DNA from: Heterodera schachtii
Taxonomy: Eukaryota; Nematoda; Chromadorea; Rhabditida; Heteroderidae
DNA: 64,000 nt
NCBI GenBank assembly: GCA_023374025.1
Contig: SIJG01000049.1
Span: forward strand, 577,474-641,473
Direction: 5' to 3'
Shown here: positions 1-12,250 of the stretch, piece after piece
Layout: the number at the start of each line of letters is the position of its first letter
Numbering within the stretch: the first letter of the stretch is position 1
Program-made: the position numbers and the translations under genes
Notes under the pieces: generated by a model
The model's database searches: none
The model's input: the letters and a program-made list of their open reading frames with translations, nothing else
Told to the model about the DNA's origin: nothing

Positions 1-3000
1 GTGTATTAATTATCTTACAAAATTATTTAAAAAACGTATCAAACCTTTTTTTACTTTTTTAACTATTATTTAGTAGTTTAAATTCTTCTTATTTTTTTAG
101 TATTTAAGAATTAAATCATATATTAATTTATATTTTTGCTTAAAACCATATGGTTTATTAATTATTTAATGTGTTCATTTTTGTTGGAATTTTAATTTGT
201 TTTTTATTATTTTTTGGTAATAAAGAATTCATTTTATAAATAAATTTAAATAATTTTTTCACTTTACCGCAGATTTTCATAAAACTTTTTGTTGCTATAA
301 TTTTTAAAATTAGCTTTTATAGAACTAACAAATTATGAATTTCTGAATTTTTTGAAATATTTGTTTAAATTTTCACAATGGTATTTTGTATAAAGCATTT
401 TTTTTGCAAAATAATTTAATAGAGAAAATATTTAGTAATTTTATCTATTTTTGGTTGAATAACTTTTAGAATTTTAAGTCAAAAACTAAAATGCAAAAAT
501 CAATGAATTAATTAATTGTTAAATACAAATACTTTTAATTATTTAAAAATAAAAAAAAATAAATGTCATATCGAAATAGATAAATTATTCAAGTTGGAAG
601 AAAAAATTTTTTATAATATTTGATAAAAAGAAATCATTTAATTAAAAACAACTAAATAAATAAGATTATTAACTGCAATTTTACAGGGAATAAATAAATA
701 TTATAACATTATAGATTTAAAATAAATTTTATAAAGGTTTTTAATAAATCAATATTCATTTTTAATATTATCAAACAATAGGAATTTTTTTTTAAATATA
801 ACAAAACAAAAAATTTGTAACAAATTTTCTTGAGGCCTTTATGTTTATTCCTTAATTGGTCCGAGTAAATAATTAATATTAATTAATCTATCATTGTTTG
901 GTATTATATTCCGTTATATAAATTAATTAATTAATAATTTTTTTTTTCTAATATTTCGTATTTTTTTCATGATGAAATTTTCAAACATACAACCTCTTTT
1001 CAAATAATTTCAATCCAATCATAAGAAAGAGTTAAAATTTTATATTTAAGTTTAACTTGAATTTTTATTTTTTCAAATTATTTTAAATTGATTCTCATTT
1101 AAATATATTTAGATAATGCTTAGTTGTTGCTGGATTTGTTCTTATACAGTTCCCAAATTCTTGCATAAAACCCAACTTCTTTTCTTCTTCTTTTTGCTTT
1201 ACCCTTTATATAAATTCAAAATCAACTTTTTTCATCAAAACATATTTTAAATATATTATTTAAGTTATACTAATGAAGAAAAAAATAATTTTTTTTTGTA
1301 TGTTTGGCATTATTAGCACATTACAATATTGAGATAAATATTTATATTATTCATTTTAAAATTACCAAATAAAATAATTTTATAAATTCAAAAAAATATT
1401 TTTTTGCTAAAATTGTTTTTTATTATTATATTCTTTCTGATATTACTTATTTTATAATTATGAGTTTTGGGTTTTCAATTGCTTAATAAGGATTATTATT
1501 TGGTATTGAAATATTTAATTTTAATGAAATATTTAGAAGCATAAATAACAATGATAATTAATTTAATTTGAATTTGGCAATAAAATAAATTTTAAACCAT
1601 TTTTTAAATTAATAAAATAAAGTTTAGTTTGAAAAAATTTGAGCAATATTACGTACTTTTTATTTCTGTAAACAAAATTTAAAAATAATTAAATTTAAAT
1701 ATTATTCATTCTAAATATAAATTCTTCATAAACACAATTATTTATTATTTTGCACTTTTGGCATTGATGAAATTTTAAACAATTGATAAATATTTACATT
1801 GAATTTTCAAAAAATAATTTATAATAAAGAAATCATTAAAGTATTAATTCTAGAGAATAAATATTCAATTTTTATGTCTCCCAAATTTTTACATCCAATC
1901 TTTCTTATTCTATAATTGTTTTTCGAACAAAATTTGTTAAAAATCTTTTTATAAATATGACTTTTTTGGAGAGGTATTTATTTTATATTCAAAAAATCTT
2001 TTGGTCCCTCGTGATTGTTGTCTTATTTTAAACATTCTCGGGATAAAGATTTTACATTAGAGGGTATTTTGGGTCAAGGGCGGTGCCGAAAGCGCCGCTC
2101 AGAAAATTGGAATTTTGTCAGAATTAAAAATAAAGTGTAATTCGATAGCCAATAAAAAAGTAAAAAATTATTGCAAAAACTTTATTATTACTTTTATTTA
2201 ATAATGTTCTTCAATTTTCTCTAATTGATGGGTTTCTTTCATCAAATTTCTTTGGCAAAAAATATTTTTGATTTTTTAAGAATGGTCTATTAAGTTTAAA
2301 TATTTTATTTTATTTAGTTTTAAGTTTGACTAATTTTTATCATGGTTCGTTAAATTATGATTATTTTACGGTCGCCGCCGGAGAAAATTGGAAATTTCGT
2401 ACGTATTTTCTACAAAATTTATTTAAATTACAAAAATAATTTATTAACGAAAATTAAAAAAGCGTTCTTTCTGAGAGGGCAAGAAACGCCCATAAAATTT
2501 TAATGCTTTTCATTTAGGTCCTCATAATTTAAATAAATTTTGAATTGTGTCTTTATAAAATTTTAGCTCTATTTCTGGGTATTTTTTATTTGTTCTTTCT
2601 TTAAAAAAATGTAGAAATATTAGAAATATCCAATTTTTAAATTTTCTTGTGTTTTAATTAATAATTTAACTTATAATAATATTTATTTTTGTTTTTATTT
2701 AAAAGATAATAATTTTGTTGTTTTACATAAATATATAACATTAAATTATGTTTAGATCTTTTCTCTCGCCATTGGAACAACATATAATATGATGATGTAG
2801 AATTTCCCTAATCTGAATTTATTTATACTTTTATCTGTATGTGAATTAGAAAAAATCATTTTGAGTGATTTTTTTAACTTTTTTGAAGCTTTATTTCAGT
2901 GAGGTTCTAATTAGAGTGAAACAATTCATAACATCGTAGCAAAACGTAGTAAAATAATGGAATAATTTAAATTATAATTTAATAAATATCAATAATATTT

Positions 3001-6000
3001 TGAAGTTAATTAAAGTTTTTTTTGTTTTTTAAGTTGATTTATTTATATTAAAATCAAATCTTTCCTTTACGAAAATATTTTCAATCTCATTTCCTCAAAT
3101 TCGTTAATGAATTGAGTTGGAATTGCAAATCTTATTTTTTCGTATTCTTATACTAATTTTAACAAATTTCATTTAATTTTTATTTTCTATTTTATAAATT
3201 TAAAAAAGGTTGAATTAAAATAAAGTTTTGTATTTAATTGAATCAAATTTTTTAAATTGTAGTTAATATTTTTGATCCTTAGCTAAATCTAAATTGCGCT
3301 TTAGCCTAGATTTTCAATTAATATTTTATGAAATAGTTTTTCGGAATATGTTTTATTATATTATTCTTGCAATATGTACTGTTCTTTTTTTTATTCTACA
3401 GGCTCTTTTACCTTTTATCAATTTTAAATTTTGTGATTTTGCAAAAGATTTAATTTATCACAAAAAAAACTTAAATAAAATGTATTTTTTCCATTTTATT
3501 TTTAATTTATTTCATCAAATTTTTAATTATTTAACATTTTTTGGTTATATTAGTTAATGTTTTAAAAACTGAGGAAATTGGATAAGAAAGCCTTCAATAA
3601 TAAAATATATCATTAAATTGTATTTAAAAAGTTCTTTAGTTTTAACATTCTATAAAATGTTAAAAATTTTAAATAATTTTTTTATATTGAAATTTGGAAT
3701 TTGGTTCTATTTAATTTAGTTTTTATTTAAAATTGTATTTCATAATTTTGATCCTAATTTAGTATCGTTCGAAAGCACTTGGCGAGGTAAGTCTTTAAAT
3801 CAGGGAATGAAGTTGAACCGCTGTCATCTGAGCACTGGTAAAATTGCGTTCCAGAAAATGGACACTTTAGTACCAAAAATAAATTGAACAAAAAAAAATG
3901 ATTTAACCAGTTAAACACCGCAAAAAGGAGCATGTGAAGATGGAGCAGTTTAGTTAAAAATATTCACAGGGCTCGAAAATATGAAAAATTAGATTTTTTT
4001 CCTTATATTTAAATAAGATAATTCATTTGTTAGCCCTGGTCTATGCTTATACAAGGTGTCGATTTATAACAAATTCATATCAACCTGACACGAGAAAAAC
4101 TGAAATAAATCATTTTTTCAGCTGCTCATTTTTTAAATTATTTTTTTTTAAAATTTAATTTTAGGAAAAGTATTGTGTTAAGAATATTTACTTTTACAGA
4201 AATTTCAATTTGATTGTTGATTTTACTCGCAAGTAGGATTATTTTTTTTTATAGATAAAATTATAACTTTCAAAAAATATAATCTAGAAATTGCTGTTCA
4301 TTAATAAAAATATAGCTTTTTTGTTTATTATTTTGTTTTTTATTATGCGTTACAAAAAATTTACCAAATCATTTTAAAGAATATTTGGCTGAGTTATAAT
4401 AATGTTTGTTGTAAAGTCACTCTTAACAATTGAATTTTGTTTTGTTTTATTTTAAAATTATTTACTCTAAAATTTATTTATTAATATCCATAAAATTATA
4501 AATATTACAGCTAAATAATTTTGTGCAAATAAATTTTTAATTACATATGCTTTTTTTGAAAAAATATTCAAAAATTACTGTTGAAAATTTTGTTTATTCA
4601 GTATCATTATTTGATTTTTTTTAAAATTTTTTTTCTGCAATGTTTGATAATAATTACATATTATATCTGCTTTATATTCTAATAATAATAAATTATAATA
4701 CAATTTATAATAATGAAGAATAAAAAATATTTAAATTTCATATTTTCTTTTCTTTCTGTTAAATTTTTAAATATTTCAAATAACAAAATTTGTCTTTTCT
4801 TAATAATTTTTTAATATTTTTATTTTTAATTTTTGTATTTCCGTCTTGTTTAGAAGATTTTGATTTCTTTGTCAATATATAAAAAATTTGAATTTGAGTA
4901 TTTTTCTAAATTATAAATTATTAATATAAAGACACTATTCTATTAAAAAATTACTATTTGTAAAATTAACATTATTAGATTAAATCTATTTTTAATATTG
5001 ATTAAAAAAAAATTTTAATTCAAATATTTTTTATAATACAAATTAAGTTAAAATGAGAATCAATATATAAAATAAATTTTATTAACATATTTGTATTTTT
5101 TCATGATCAAATTCTCTTTATGTCGGTTAATTTATATGTTTTTCATTTATTAATACAATATTTATATATTTTTCAAATTTATTAAATAGTAAAAATAATT
5201 TATATATATTTTTTATTTTTATAGTAATAAATTTCGTACAGAAATATTTTTTAGTTAAGTATATTAAAAGCAAATTAAATATCGTTTTTAATTAATTATT
5301 AAAAATTAATAAAAATTTAAAATAATAATTATTTATTTCTTATTTTGTTATTTTATAAAGAAAAAATAAAGTAAGGAATAAATAATTTTATTTAATATAA
5401 ATTAATAATCTTTTTTAAATACTTATATAAATTCACTCAATATTTCACCGTTTTTTATAAATTTAAACAAATGAACTCATTAATTAGTGATAATATTAAT
5501 TCAATTTAAAAGTAAAAATTATTTATCTTTTTTTTTTTTACAATTGTGTTTTTTGCTCTACGTTATAAAAAATTTTAATAGAATCTTTCTAAATGAGTCA
5601 TTTAGCCGAGTTTTATAATTTTTGTGGTTTTTTTTTACTTTCATTATATTTCTATCGCTCTTATTAATTGAATTATGGTTTATCTAGCCAGGAATTTGAT
5701 CCACTTTCATTGCTCCTGGCAAAAAAGAAGTTTAAATTGGGTGTTTATCTTTTTTCAAATTTTCATAAATTTTTATTAATATAAAAATTTAACCAAGTTC
5801 AATCAAAACAAATGTTTTAATTTTACAGTTAATTTTTTATAAAAAGTTTTATATAGATATATGTTAAAAATCTTTATTTTATTTATTCTCGGGCAGGACT
5901 ATAATTTCGGTTCCAGCCTTAATTGCGGTCATTCAGTTTCACCCTTTCTTATCGATTTGAGCAGTTAAAAGTGTGTTTTTTATTTTAATTTAATTAAAAT

Positions 6001-7540
6001 AAATTTTTTGGTTTTTAAATATTTTTTTGTATATTTAAAAAGATTTGATTTAAATAAATTTTAATTTAATTTTTGTTGAATTTGATTATATATTAGTTTA
6101 ATTGTTCAAAAAACTTTATTGAATAAATAATTTTTTTTATTAAAATCCAATCAAAAAAATAAATGATCAACATTAAAATGAACCCTTTTATTGGTGATTG
6201 AAAAAATCATATTAAGCTTTATAAGAAATATTTTTCACAATTTTCTATAATAGTCAATTAGACTAATTACTTCTTGATTTTGGCAATGTATGCACAATAA
6301 ATGCATTTGTAAGTTTTTATTTAGTAATTATAGAAATAATCTTTTTATAATTGTCAACATTTATAATGATTTATAGTTACAATAAGTTTGTTTTATAAAT
6401 AAAAATTACCTTAATGTTGTATGTAAAAATTTAATTTTTAATTAGCAAAACTTTTATATTTTATGAATTTGAAATTTTTACTTTTTGTTTTTCTCTTTCA
6501 ATGTGCCTTATTTTCAGAGAAATCCACCATACAAAAAATAACTTACAATCAAAATCTTTTCTATCTTTATATATATTAAAAAATTTTCCCAAAATGGAGC
6601 CCAATTAAAAATTATAAACTAAAATTAAATTTGTGTTTTTCTTTGGATCTTTTACTATTGCTTTAATACAATATTAATTAAAGACATTTAAACAATTATT
6701 AATTAAGCATTTTAAAATTTTAAAAATTAAAATATAAAATTATTAATTTCTCACGTTTATGGACAAAATATTCGCCAATGACGTTTGCAAAATAAATAAA
6801 TAAATAAATAAGTATATGGATGTCATAATGGTATAAAAAAATTGATAGCGTATTTTTTAAAATAATAATTAGTAATTGAATAAAATAGTTTTGTTTTCCA
6901 TGCTAAATTTCTTTGTCGAATTCTTTTATGGTCCCATGTTTCCATCTAATCACTATTATTGGCCATATGTATGTTTTTATAATGATTGTAAAAAAATTTT
7001 CAAATAAATATTAATGATAATAATAATTGATATTTTTCTTTAACAAATTATTTTTGTTTAACAATAAGTATACAAATATATTAAATTTAAAATTATTTTT
7101 TACAGAAAATATAATTAAATTTTAAATAAATACTTCTTTCTTTTCTTAATTTTTCTACTGGCACAAAATCACGTGAATCCTTAGACTTTGAGATGAAAGT
7201 GCGTTAGCGTAGTGCGATTTTAATTTCTATGATTGTTTATTATATTGAATATTTTTATAATTTTAATTACTATATTATTTTCTCTCGCCATTCGAACGTC
7301 ATATCAAATTAATTGATAATGATTTCTTTCATTATACTGGCTTTTATTTAAGCATTGTTTTATTGTCCAATTCATCATATTATAGAGTTTTCCATTTATA
7401 AATTGTATTATTTATCTATTTTTTCTTTATAATCTGAGAATTTGTTAAAATTTAAGTGTAAATTTTTTTGAAGATTTCATATATAGTCATATAATTTAAA
7501 TTCATAAAAAATAAAAAAACAAAATTATATCGTTTGTTAT
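1..7540. other. AT-rich DNA without recognisable genes
   Basis: This stretch is dominated by A/T runs. The one sizeable open frame (87 codons near 3.3 kb) translates to a Phe/Ile/Asn-rich string, as random AT-rich DNA does. Small GC-richer islands stand out at about 2.04-2.11, 2.37, 3.76-3.86 and 5.88-5.96 kb, and a short AAAT run sits near 6.79 kb. I see no splice-site series, RNA gene or protein family. Confidence 0.7.
2079..2100 (-). repeat. Copy of a short dispersed GC-rich motif
   Basis: Read on the minus strand this is a GCGGCGC...CGGCACCGCC motif followed by CTTGACCCAAAATACC. A second copy lies at 7,818-7,841 (plus), where CACCGCC is followed by GACCCCAATAAAACC, and a third, shorter copy lies at 23,892-23,911. 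The shared flanks argue for a dispersed repeat rather than chance. Confidence 0.5.
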
Positions 7541-7544
7541 TTAA

Positions 7545-7735
7545 ATTTGGGTTCAACCCCGACCACGAGCCCCCGACCCTAACCGAGACGTTTTTTGGAT
7601 CTAGTCCCCGACCCGATACCGACATTTGCCCGCCACCCCGGCGGTCCTTGAGCCCCGACTTCCCCCCCCCCCCCACCCCTCCCGACCCCACGACACTAAT
7701 CCGGGGGATGGGGACTCCGAGCGTTTTAAAAAATT
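7545..7735. other. C-rich island
   Basis: About 190 bases of C-rich DNA sit in an otherwise ~80% AT region. The block CCCCGACC recurs with variations, and a run of 13 C lies near 7,665. Short frames are open on both strands, but they only translate the compositional bias (Pro/Asp/Arg-rich on plus, Gly-rich on minus). I recognise no family. A degenerate minisatellite remnant is the simplest reading. Confidence 0.45.
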
Positions 7736-7817
7736 AAAAAGTTAATTAATTCATCCAATTTTTGAAATTTTACAAAAATTCTTAATAAAATTCATTAAAA
7801 ATTACGAAAAACTTTCC

Positions 7818-7841
7818 GGCGGGGCACCTATCGGCACCGCC
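7818..7841 (+). repeat. Copy of a short dispersed GC-rich motif
   Basis: GGCGGGGCACCTATCGGCACC-type sequence related to 2,079-2,100 (inverted) and 23,892-23,911. Just downstream, near 7,857-7,870, GGTGCCGATCGG repeats the inner part in inverted orientation, so this copy can fold. Confidence 0.5.
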
Positions 7842-7984
7842 GACCCCAATAAAACCATGGTGCCGATCGGTAATTTTTCAAAATATGAACACCAAGGCCG
7901 AAAAATAAGATTTTAGAGTCAAAAATAAAAATATTTTGCAACATTTTTTCAAATCAGTAAATTTTTAAAATTTATTCTATGGGC

Positions 7985-8030
7985 CTGGACCTGAATTTCC
8001 TGACAAAAATCCAGGACAATCCAGGTCCAG
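7985..8030. repeat. Imperfect hairpin with nested arms
   Basis: CTGGACCTGAA is followed at the other end by CCAGGTCCAG, and inner arms TTTCCTG / CCAGGA nest inside. It can form a stem-loop in AT-rich surroundings. Function unknown. Confidence 0.5.
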
Positions 8031-8045
8031 AAAAATCCTCCACTA

Positions 8046-10212
8046 CAGTTTCATCTCGTTCGATTTAAATTGAATATAATTTTTTATTATCTCTAATTAT
8101 GTATTTTATTGGATAGGAATTTATATTACGCATCTTTTATTTACTTTTCGTTTTGTTAATTTCCACTACAATTATTTTGTTTTAATTTATCTTTTAAACA
8201 CACCTAATAGAATTGGTAAGTTGATTTATTCAATTTTATTTTAAATTTACATTTATTTTAAATTTTCATTAATAATACAAACAAATTCTTTTTTTAGTAA
8301 ATTTACTTTTTTAAAGTTTTTTCTTTATTTTATTACTCATCTTTTATTTTCTTCTCGTCTTCACGGATGGTACATTAATTATGTTCGACGATGTTTTTAT
8401 TTTATTTGTATATTTTTTATTATAAATTGCATTTTTTATTTATTATGATTAAAACTAATAAATTTAATTACAATTGTTTCATTTTTTCTTATTACTTCAA
8501 TTACTCCTTTCCAAAAATAAATTGCATAACGAAAATTTTGTTTATATGTAGCTTTAATTTTGAAATTCTTTATGTATTTACTGACGTCTTTTTTTGTAGC
8601 CAATTAATTATTTATGTTGAGCTTTCTTATTTGTGCAATATTATTTTGTGAAGTTGTTGATATTTTAATAAATAATCGTAATTTTCTGCGCTTGCTTATA
8701 TTTTATTATTTCTTAAAATCATTCACATGATTATAACTATTATTTTTCTATTAAAGTTATCTCTTATTTATTTTAAATAAACTCTTGTCTAACTGCTCAT
8801 TCCATGGCTCCTCTGTCCGCCATTTTAATATGTATTATTTTTTATTTGTTAACTATATATAAATATCGTATTTTAAAATTTATAATTCATTATAATTTTT
8901 TATTTTGTATAAATTTTAATTTATTTTATTCATAATCATGACACTAAAATTTCGAGGATAAAAACAAAGAATTTATTTTTATTTTTTATTTTCAATTTGA
9001 TTTATATTTCTGAATATAATTTTATTTTAACTTTGGTCCATCGAAAGCGATTTATAAAATTTCGTTTGATATATTAAATTCAATTTTCGAATGTTATTTA
9101 ACTTTTGATTTTCTTTAAATACCCATTTAAGCGTTTTTATTCCATTAAATTTTGTTAATTCTTTTAAAATGAAAATTCCTCGGCTGGACTGGCGCACAAA
9201 AGTTGAATAACTGCAAAGCCATTATAATAGTTTTCCCAAAATTATTTTACATTAATTTATCTAATGTTTTGTGTTTTTCTGTGAGGAAAGATTTGGAAAA
9301 TTATAATTATTTTGAAAAAGGTTATTGCAAAATTCTTTTAATAAAATAATAAAATATTTTTAGTACATTTGGTGAATTTTATATGTTTCTTTTATGTAAA
9401 AGAATGCATAAACTAATAATCCCTATAAATCTCTTTTTTATGCATTTGTTTTTTAATTGTTACGTATTTAATTACTTTTTTTCATTAATTTTATGGCTTA
9501 TTGTCTTGAGATTTTTTGAATATTTTTTATATTCCATTGTTTTTTAATTTAAAATGCTGGGAAAAGATGAAATGATTGCATCGTTTTAATTGCTTGGATT
9601 TTTCTTTAATTTTATGTTGTTATAATGAAGGAAGATTATTTTAATGAAAGAAAATTTAAATGAATTCTTTGCCAAAATATTTTAAAAATAATTCCACTTT
9701 AAACAATTTAATTATTTTTAATGTTATTATTTCCTAAAAAGGCAGAAAAATTTGTAAAATATGCATTAAATAAGCACAAAAGTAGGCAAATAAATTTTTT
9801 TTTTACTGTTTTTAGGTAACAAAACACAAAAATTAATCAAAAAACTTAATTTTGGTTATATTTCAATTGTTTTAATGTTTTTTTGATAGGGACAATTTTT
9901 AAACCAAAAATTTTTATATATAAAAATAAATTTTGAGATAAATTTTTCACTTTTTAGGGGTGTATTTTCTGAAATTTTTTCAGGTAGATTCCCAAATAGG
10001 TAAAGTTAGGCATTATAAAAATCATCGTAGAGCTTCAAAAGTAAATGAAAAACGGGTTTTTAGTGCCTATTTGAACGTATCAAGTGCGCAGAAAAATGTT
10101 AATGCCTTTTCTATAAAAAAACATTTTAAATAAAAATATAAATATTCACAAAAATTTCAAATTTTAAAAAAGCAAGAAACTTTTTGTTAATAATTTTCTC
10201 TTTTTCAATTAT
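8046..10212. other. AT-rich DNA without recognisable genes
   Basis: Only low-complexity open frames occur, the longest 86 codons at 8.39 kb and made of Phe/Tyr/Ile/Asn. Nothing here resembles a gene, RNA or transposon. Confidence 0.65.
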
Positions 10213-10255
10213 TCACTAACATTTTGACAATAAATTATTGTCAAAATGTTAGTGA
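10213..10255. repeat. Perfect palindrome with 21-bp arms
   Basis: The left arm TCACTAACATTTTGACAATA(A) is exactly mirrored by TTATTGTCAAAATGTTAGTG(A), with a single central base. A second short palindrome, CTCAGGCCTGAG, lies at 10,394-10,405. The long one could be a tiny hairpin element or a cruciform-forming site. No flanking duplication is obvious. Confidence 0.85.
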
Positions 10256-10615
10256 TATTATTCATTTTTTTTATTGTATTTAACTCTTTCATTTTCTCAT
10301 CTCCAAGCTTCCTCAACCTCCGTTCCTCCATTTTAATATGTGTTTTTATTTGGTTTATAAACCTATCAAAAATCCACAAAATGAGGATAAATCCTCAGGC
10401 CTGAGAACCCTGTTTTTTTTTAAGATTTCTGCTTCACATTTGATGTCATAAATTATGTTTATAAAGATTTTTTACTTTTATGGTTACATTTTTTAAATTT
10501 GCCGATTTTTTTATTATAGCAATGACTAAAATTTTTCTCAAAATGATAATATATATCATTTGGTATGTTTTTTCATGCAGAATTTATTAATTTGAAAATT
10601 ATACCCATTTGGTAA

Positions 10616-10620
10616 CTATA
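10616..10620. repeat. Target-site duplication CTATA, left copy
   Basis: CTATA directly abuts the left LTR and recurs at 22,236-22,240, directly after the right LTR. A 5-bp duplication is typical of Ty3/gypsy integration. Confidence 0.75.
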
Positions 10621-10939
10621 GTAAAGCCGTGAGGTCCCACAACCCAGTGCTTATGAGGGAAATTAGTCCAGGGGAGCCCATTTACGCGTCCGTAATTAGG
10701 CCCCGCGGGGCTTGGAAGGGAAGGAATGATGATGGACCTCTGGGTGTACATCCCAGGCGGGGATCGATCGGCCGTTCCACTGAATCGACTCCTGACTGAA
10801 CTCCGATTAACTCCGAGTGAACCCGACTGACTCCTTTGGCTGGCTCTCCATTGCCTTTTAAGCGCCCCTCGGGATGGGAGGAGTCCATCGGAGAAATAAA
10901 TGGCCGTTGGAAATTGCGATTTCCGGTCCCGGCCTTACA
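10621..10939 (-). repeat. 3' LTR (319 bp)
   Basis: This differs from 21,917-22,235 at seven positions by eye, about 98% identical with no indel. The LTR is GC-richer than its surroundings and contains the palindrome CCCCGCGGGG. An open frame of about 90 codons crosses both LTRs but has no family likeness and is probably incidental. Confidence 0.85.
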
Positions 10940-10952
10940 CCTCCGGCCCTCC
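10940..10952 (-). other. Polypurine-like tract next to the 3' LTR
   Basis: On the minus strand GGAGGGCCGGAGG immediately precedes the TGTAAGG start of the LTR, where plus-strand DNA synthesis is normally primed. It is interrupted by CC, so this is a positional call. Confidence 0.4.
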
Positions 10953-11117
10953 AAAAGGCCGTCCCTGGTCGTTAAAATTTAAATAATTTCCAAACTTGAG
11001 TGAAGTCCTCAGACTTTTTTTTTTAATTTGTTTTGAGACAAAAGTTTTTTGAATTAAGCTTAAACTAAATGAAGAAATTTAAATATTTATTTATTTAAAA
11101 ATGAAAAATGTCGTGCC

Positions 11118-11188
11118 ACTGATGTGAATGAACGAACTCATACCTTCACCTAATCCAGAACAGTTCTGCCATTGAGCTACCAAAATAA
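11118..11188 (-). pseudogene. tRNA-like remnant
   Basis: The minus strand reads TTTTGGTAGCTCAATGGCAG, a good D-arm/A-box, and about 35 bases further on GAGTTCGTTCAT, a passable T-arm/B-box. The acceptor ends do not pair and the anticodon arm is unclear. It is best read as a tRNA pseudogene or tRNA-derived SINE head in the 3' untranslated part of the retroelement. A mis-templated tRNA copy is also possible. Confidence 0.35.
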
Positions 11189-11521
11189 ATCCGCTTTTTT
11201 TTAAATTAAAACTTTATTTATTTATTATTATTTTTTTTTAAATTTATTTTTAACGTCTATTTTGAAAATGTGAATTAATTGGATTTGAAATTAAATTGAT
11301 ATTGATTTTCGAATTATGGACCAAAAGAAAATCTGAAAAGTTTTTTTTTAAGTATAAATTTAATAATTATTTTATTGAGCTTCCAATCGGCTTAAATTTG
11401 GATTTTTTGAAATATTCCGGGAAATTGAGTCCAAGTTCCAGGCCAAAACGATTTGACCAAGGGTGACTGTATTACTATACCTCCCCTTCTTATCTGGGGA
11501 TCGTCCCTGATCCAAAACTTA

Positions 11522-11535
11522 AATCCCACGGGATT
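11522..11535. repeat. Small hairpin AATCCC-AC-GGGATT
   Basis: Six-base arms flank a dinucleotide AC. A sister hairpin with both arms changed in step, AGTCCC-AC-GGGACT, lies at 11,760-11,773. Related CCCC-GT-GGGG sites (the same centre read from the other strand) lie at 20,881-20,890 and 21,173-21,182 in the 5' leader. Confidence 0.55.
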
Positions 11536-11759
11536 CATATATCTCCTTTATTTATTTATTTAATTATATTTGAACACTCAACTTTGAGTTCTCAATTTTC
11601 CAGTGTTTTATTTTACTCGCTAATTAGCACCGCAGGGCTTAGACAGAAGTGTGTGAGCAATATGTTTCAAAAATAAAATTAGAAGGAAATCTTTATAGTT
11701 AAATAAAATTAAGATGTTTAAAGTTCCTCAGAACTGATTAAACAAAAAAATCATTGAAT

Positions 11760-11773
11760 AGTCCCACGGGACT
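11760..11773. repeat. Small hairpin AGTCCC-AC-GGGACT
   Basis: Compensated variant of the hairpin at 11,522-11,535: the A-T pair at the second arm position there is a G-C pair here. Confidence 0.55.
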
Positions 11774-11897
11774 TATTGTTTAGCCAATTTCTAATTAATG
11801 AATGTCCGAATGATTGCTCGAGGTCGGTCCACACACCTAAAATACAGTATGGTTAAAAAAATGGAAATATGATTGAATTTTGATTATCCCATGTTAT

Positions 11898-12250
11898 TAG
11901 TCCTGACAAAAATTACCAAAATGCTTCTTTTTCCGAGGTTTTTCACGGAGATTATGTTTTGAGCAAAGATTTCTATGTAATTCTTTTTCTTTTACCTGAT
12001 TATTATTGGACTGTGAAGGGAGTGAAATGTTAGGGGTGAGTGCGGGTGTGTTTTCTAATGATTCTGTGTTATCAGAAATTTTCTGATAGGAGTCATGAGA
12101 GTAGCCAGAGACATTGGTTAGTTCTCTAGCTCCTAATTCCTTAAGTACTTGTTCTTCATCTTTTTGAAGATTTTTGGTGGTGCAGGGGGGTCCTGAGTAC
12201 TCGAAATACTTTTTGACTTGATTAATGTGTACAATTCTTGGGTTTGTTAT
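11898..12250 (-). pseudogene. Integrase C-terminal tail (end of pol)
   Basis: After the frame stop near 12,222 the neighbouring minus-strand frame stays open for about 115 codons without a start codon, to a TAA near 11,898. It begins with IVHINQVKKYFE, the usual last conserved strand of Ty3/gypsy integrases, then turns into a Lys/Glu/Asn/Ser-rich tail. This shows a single-base-type frameshift near 12,240 and marks the real 3' end of pol. The tail carries no further domain I recognise. Confidence 0.6.

Noticed and set aside
3294..3557. 87-codon open frame, plus strand
   Set aside because: Phe/Ile/Tyr/Asn string without domain logic; the same composition results from any translation of this AT-rich DNA.
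10682..10954. 90-codon frame, repeated at 21,978-22,184
   Set aside because: It lies within the LTRs and is conserved only because the LTRs are near-identical. No family likeness.
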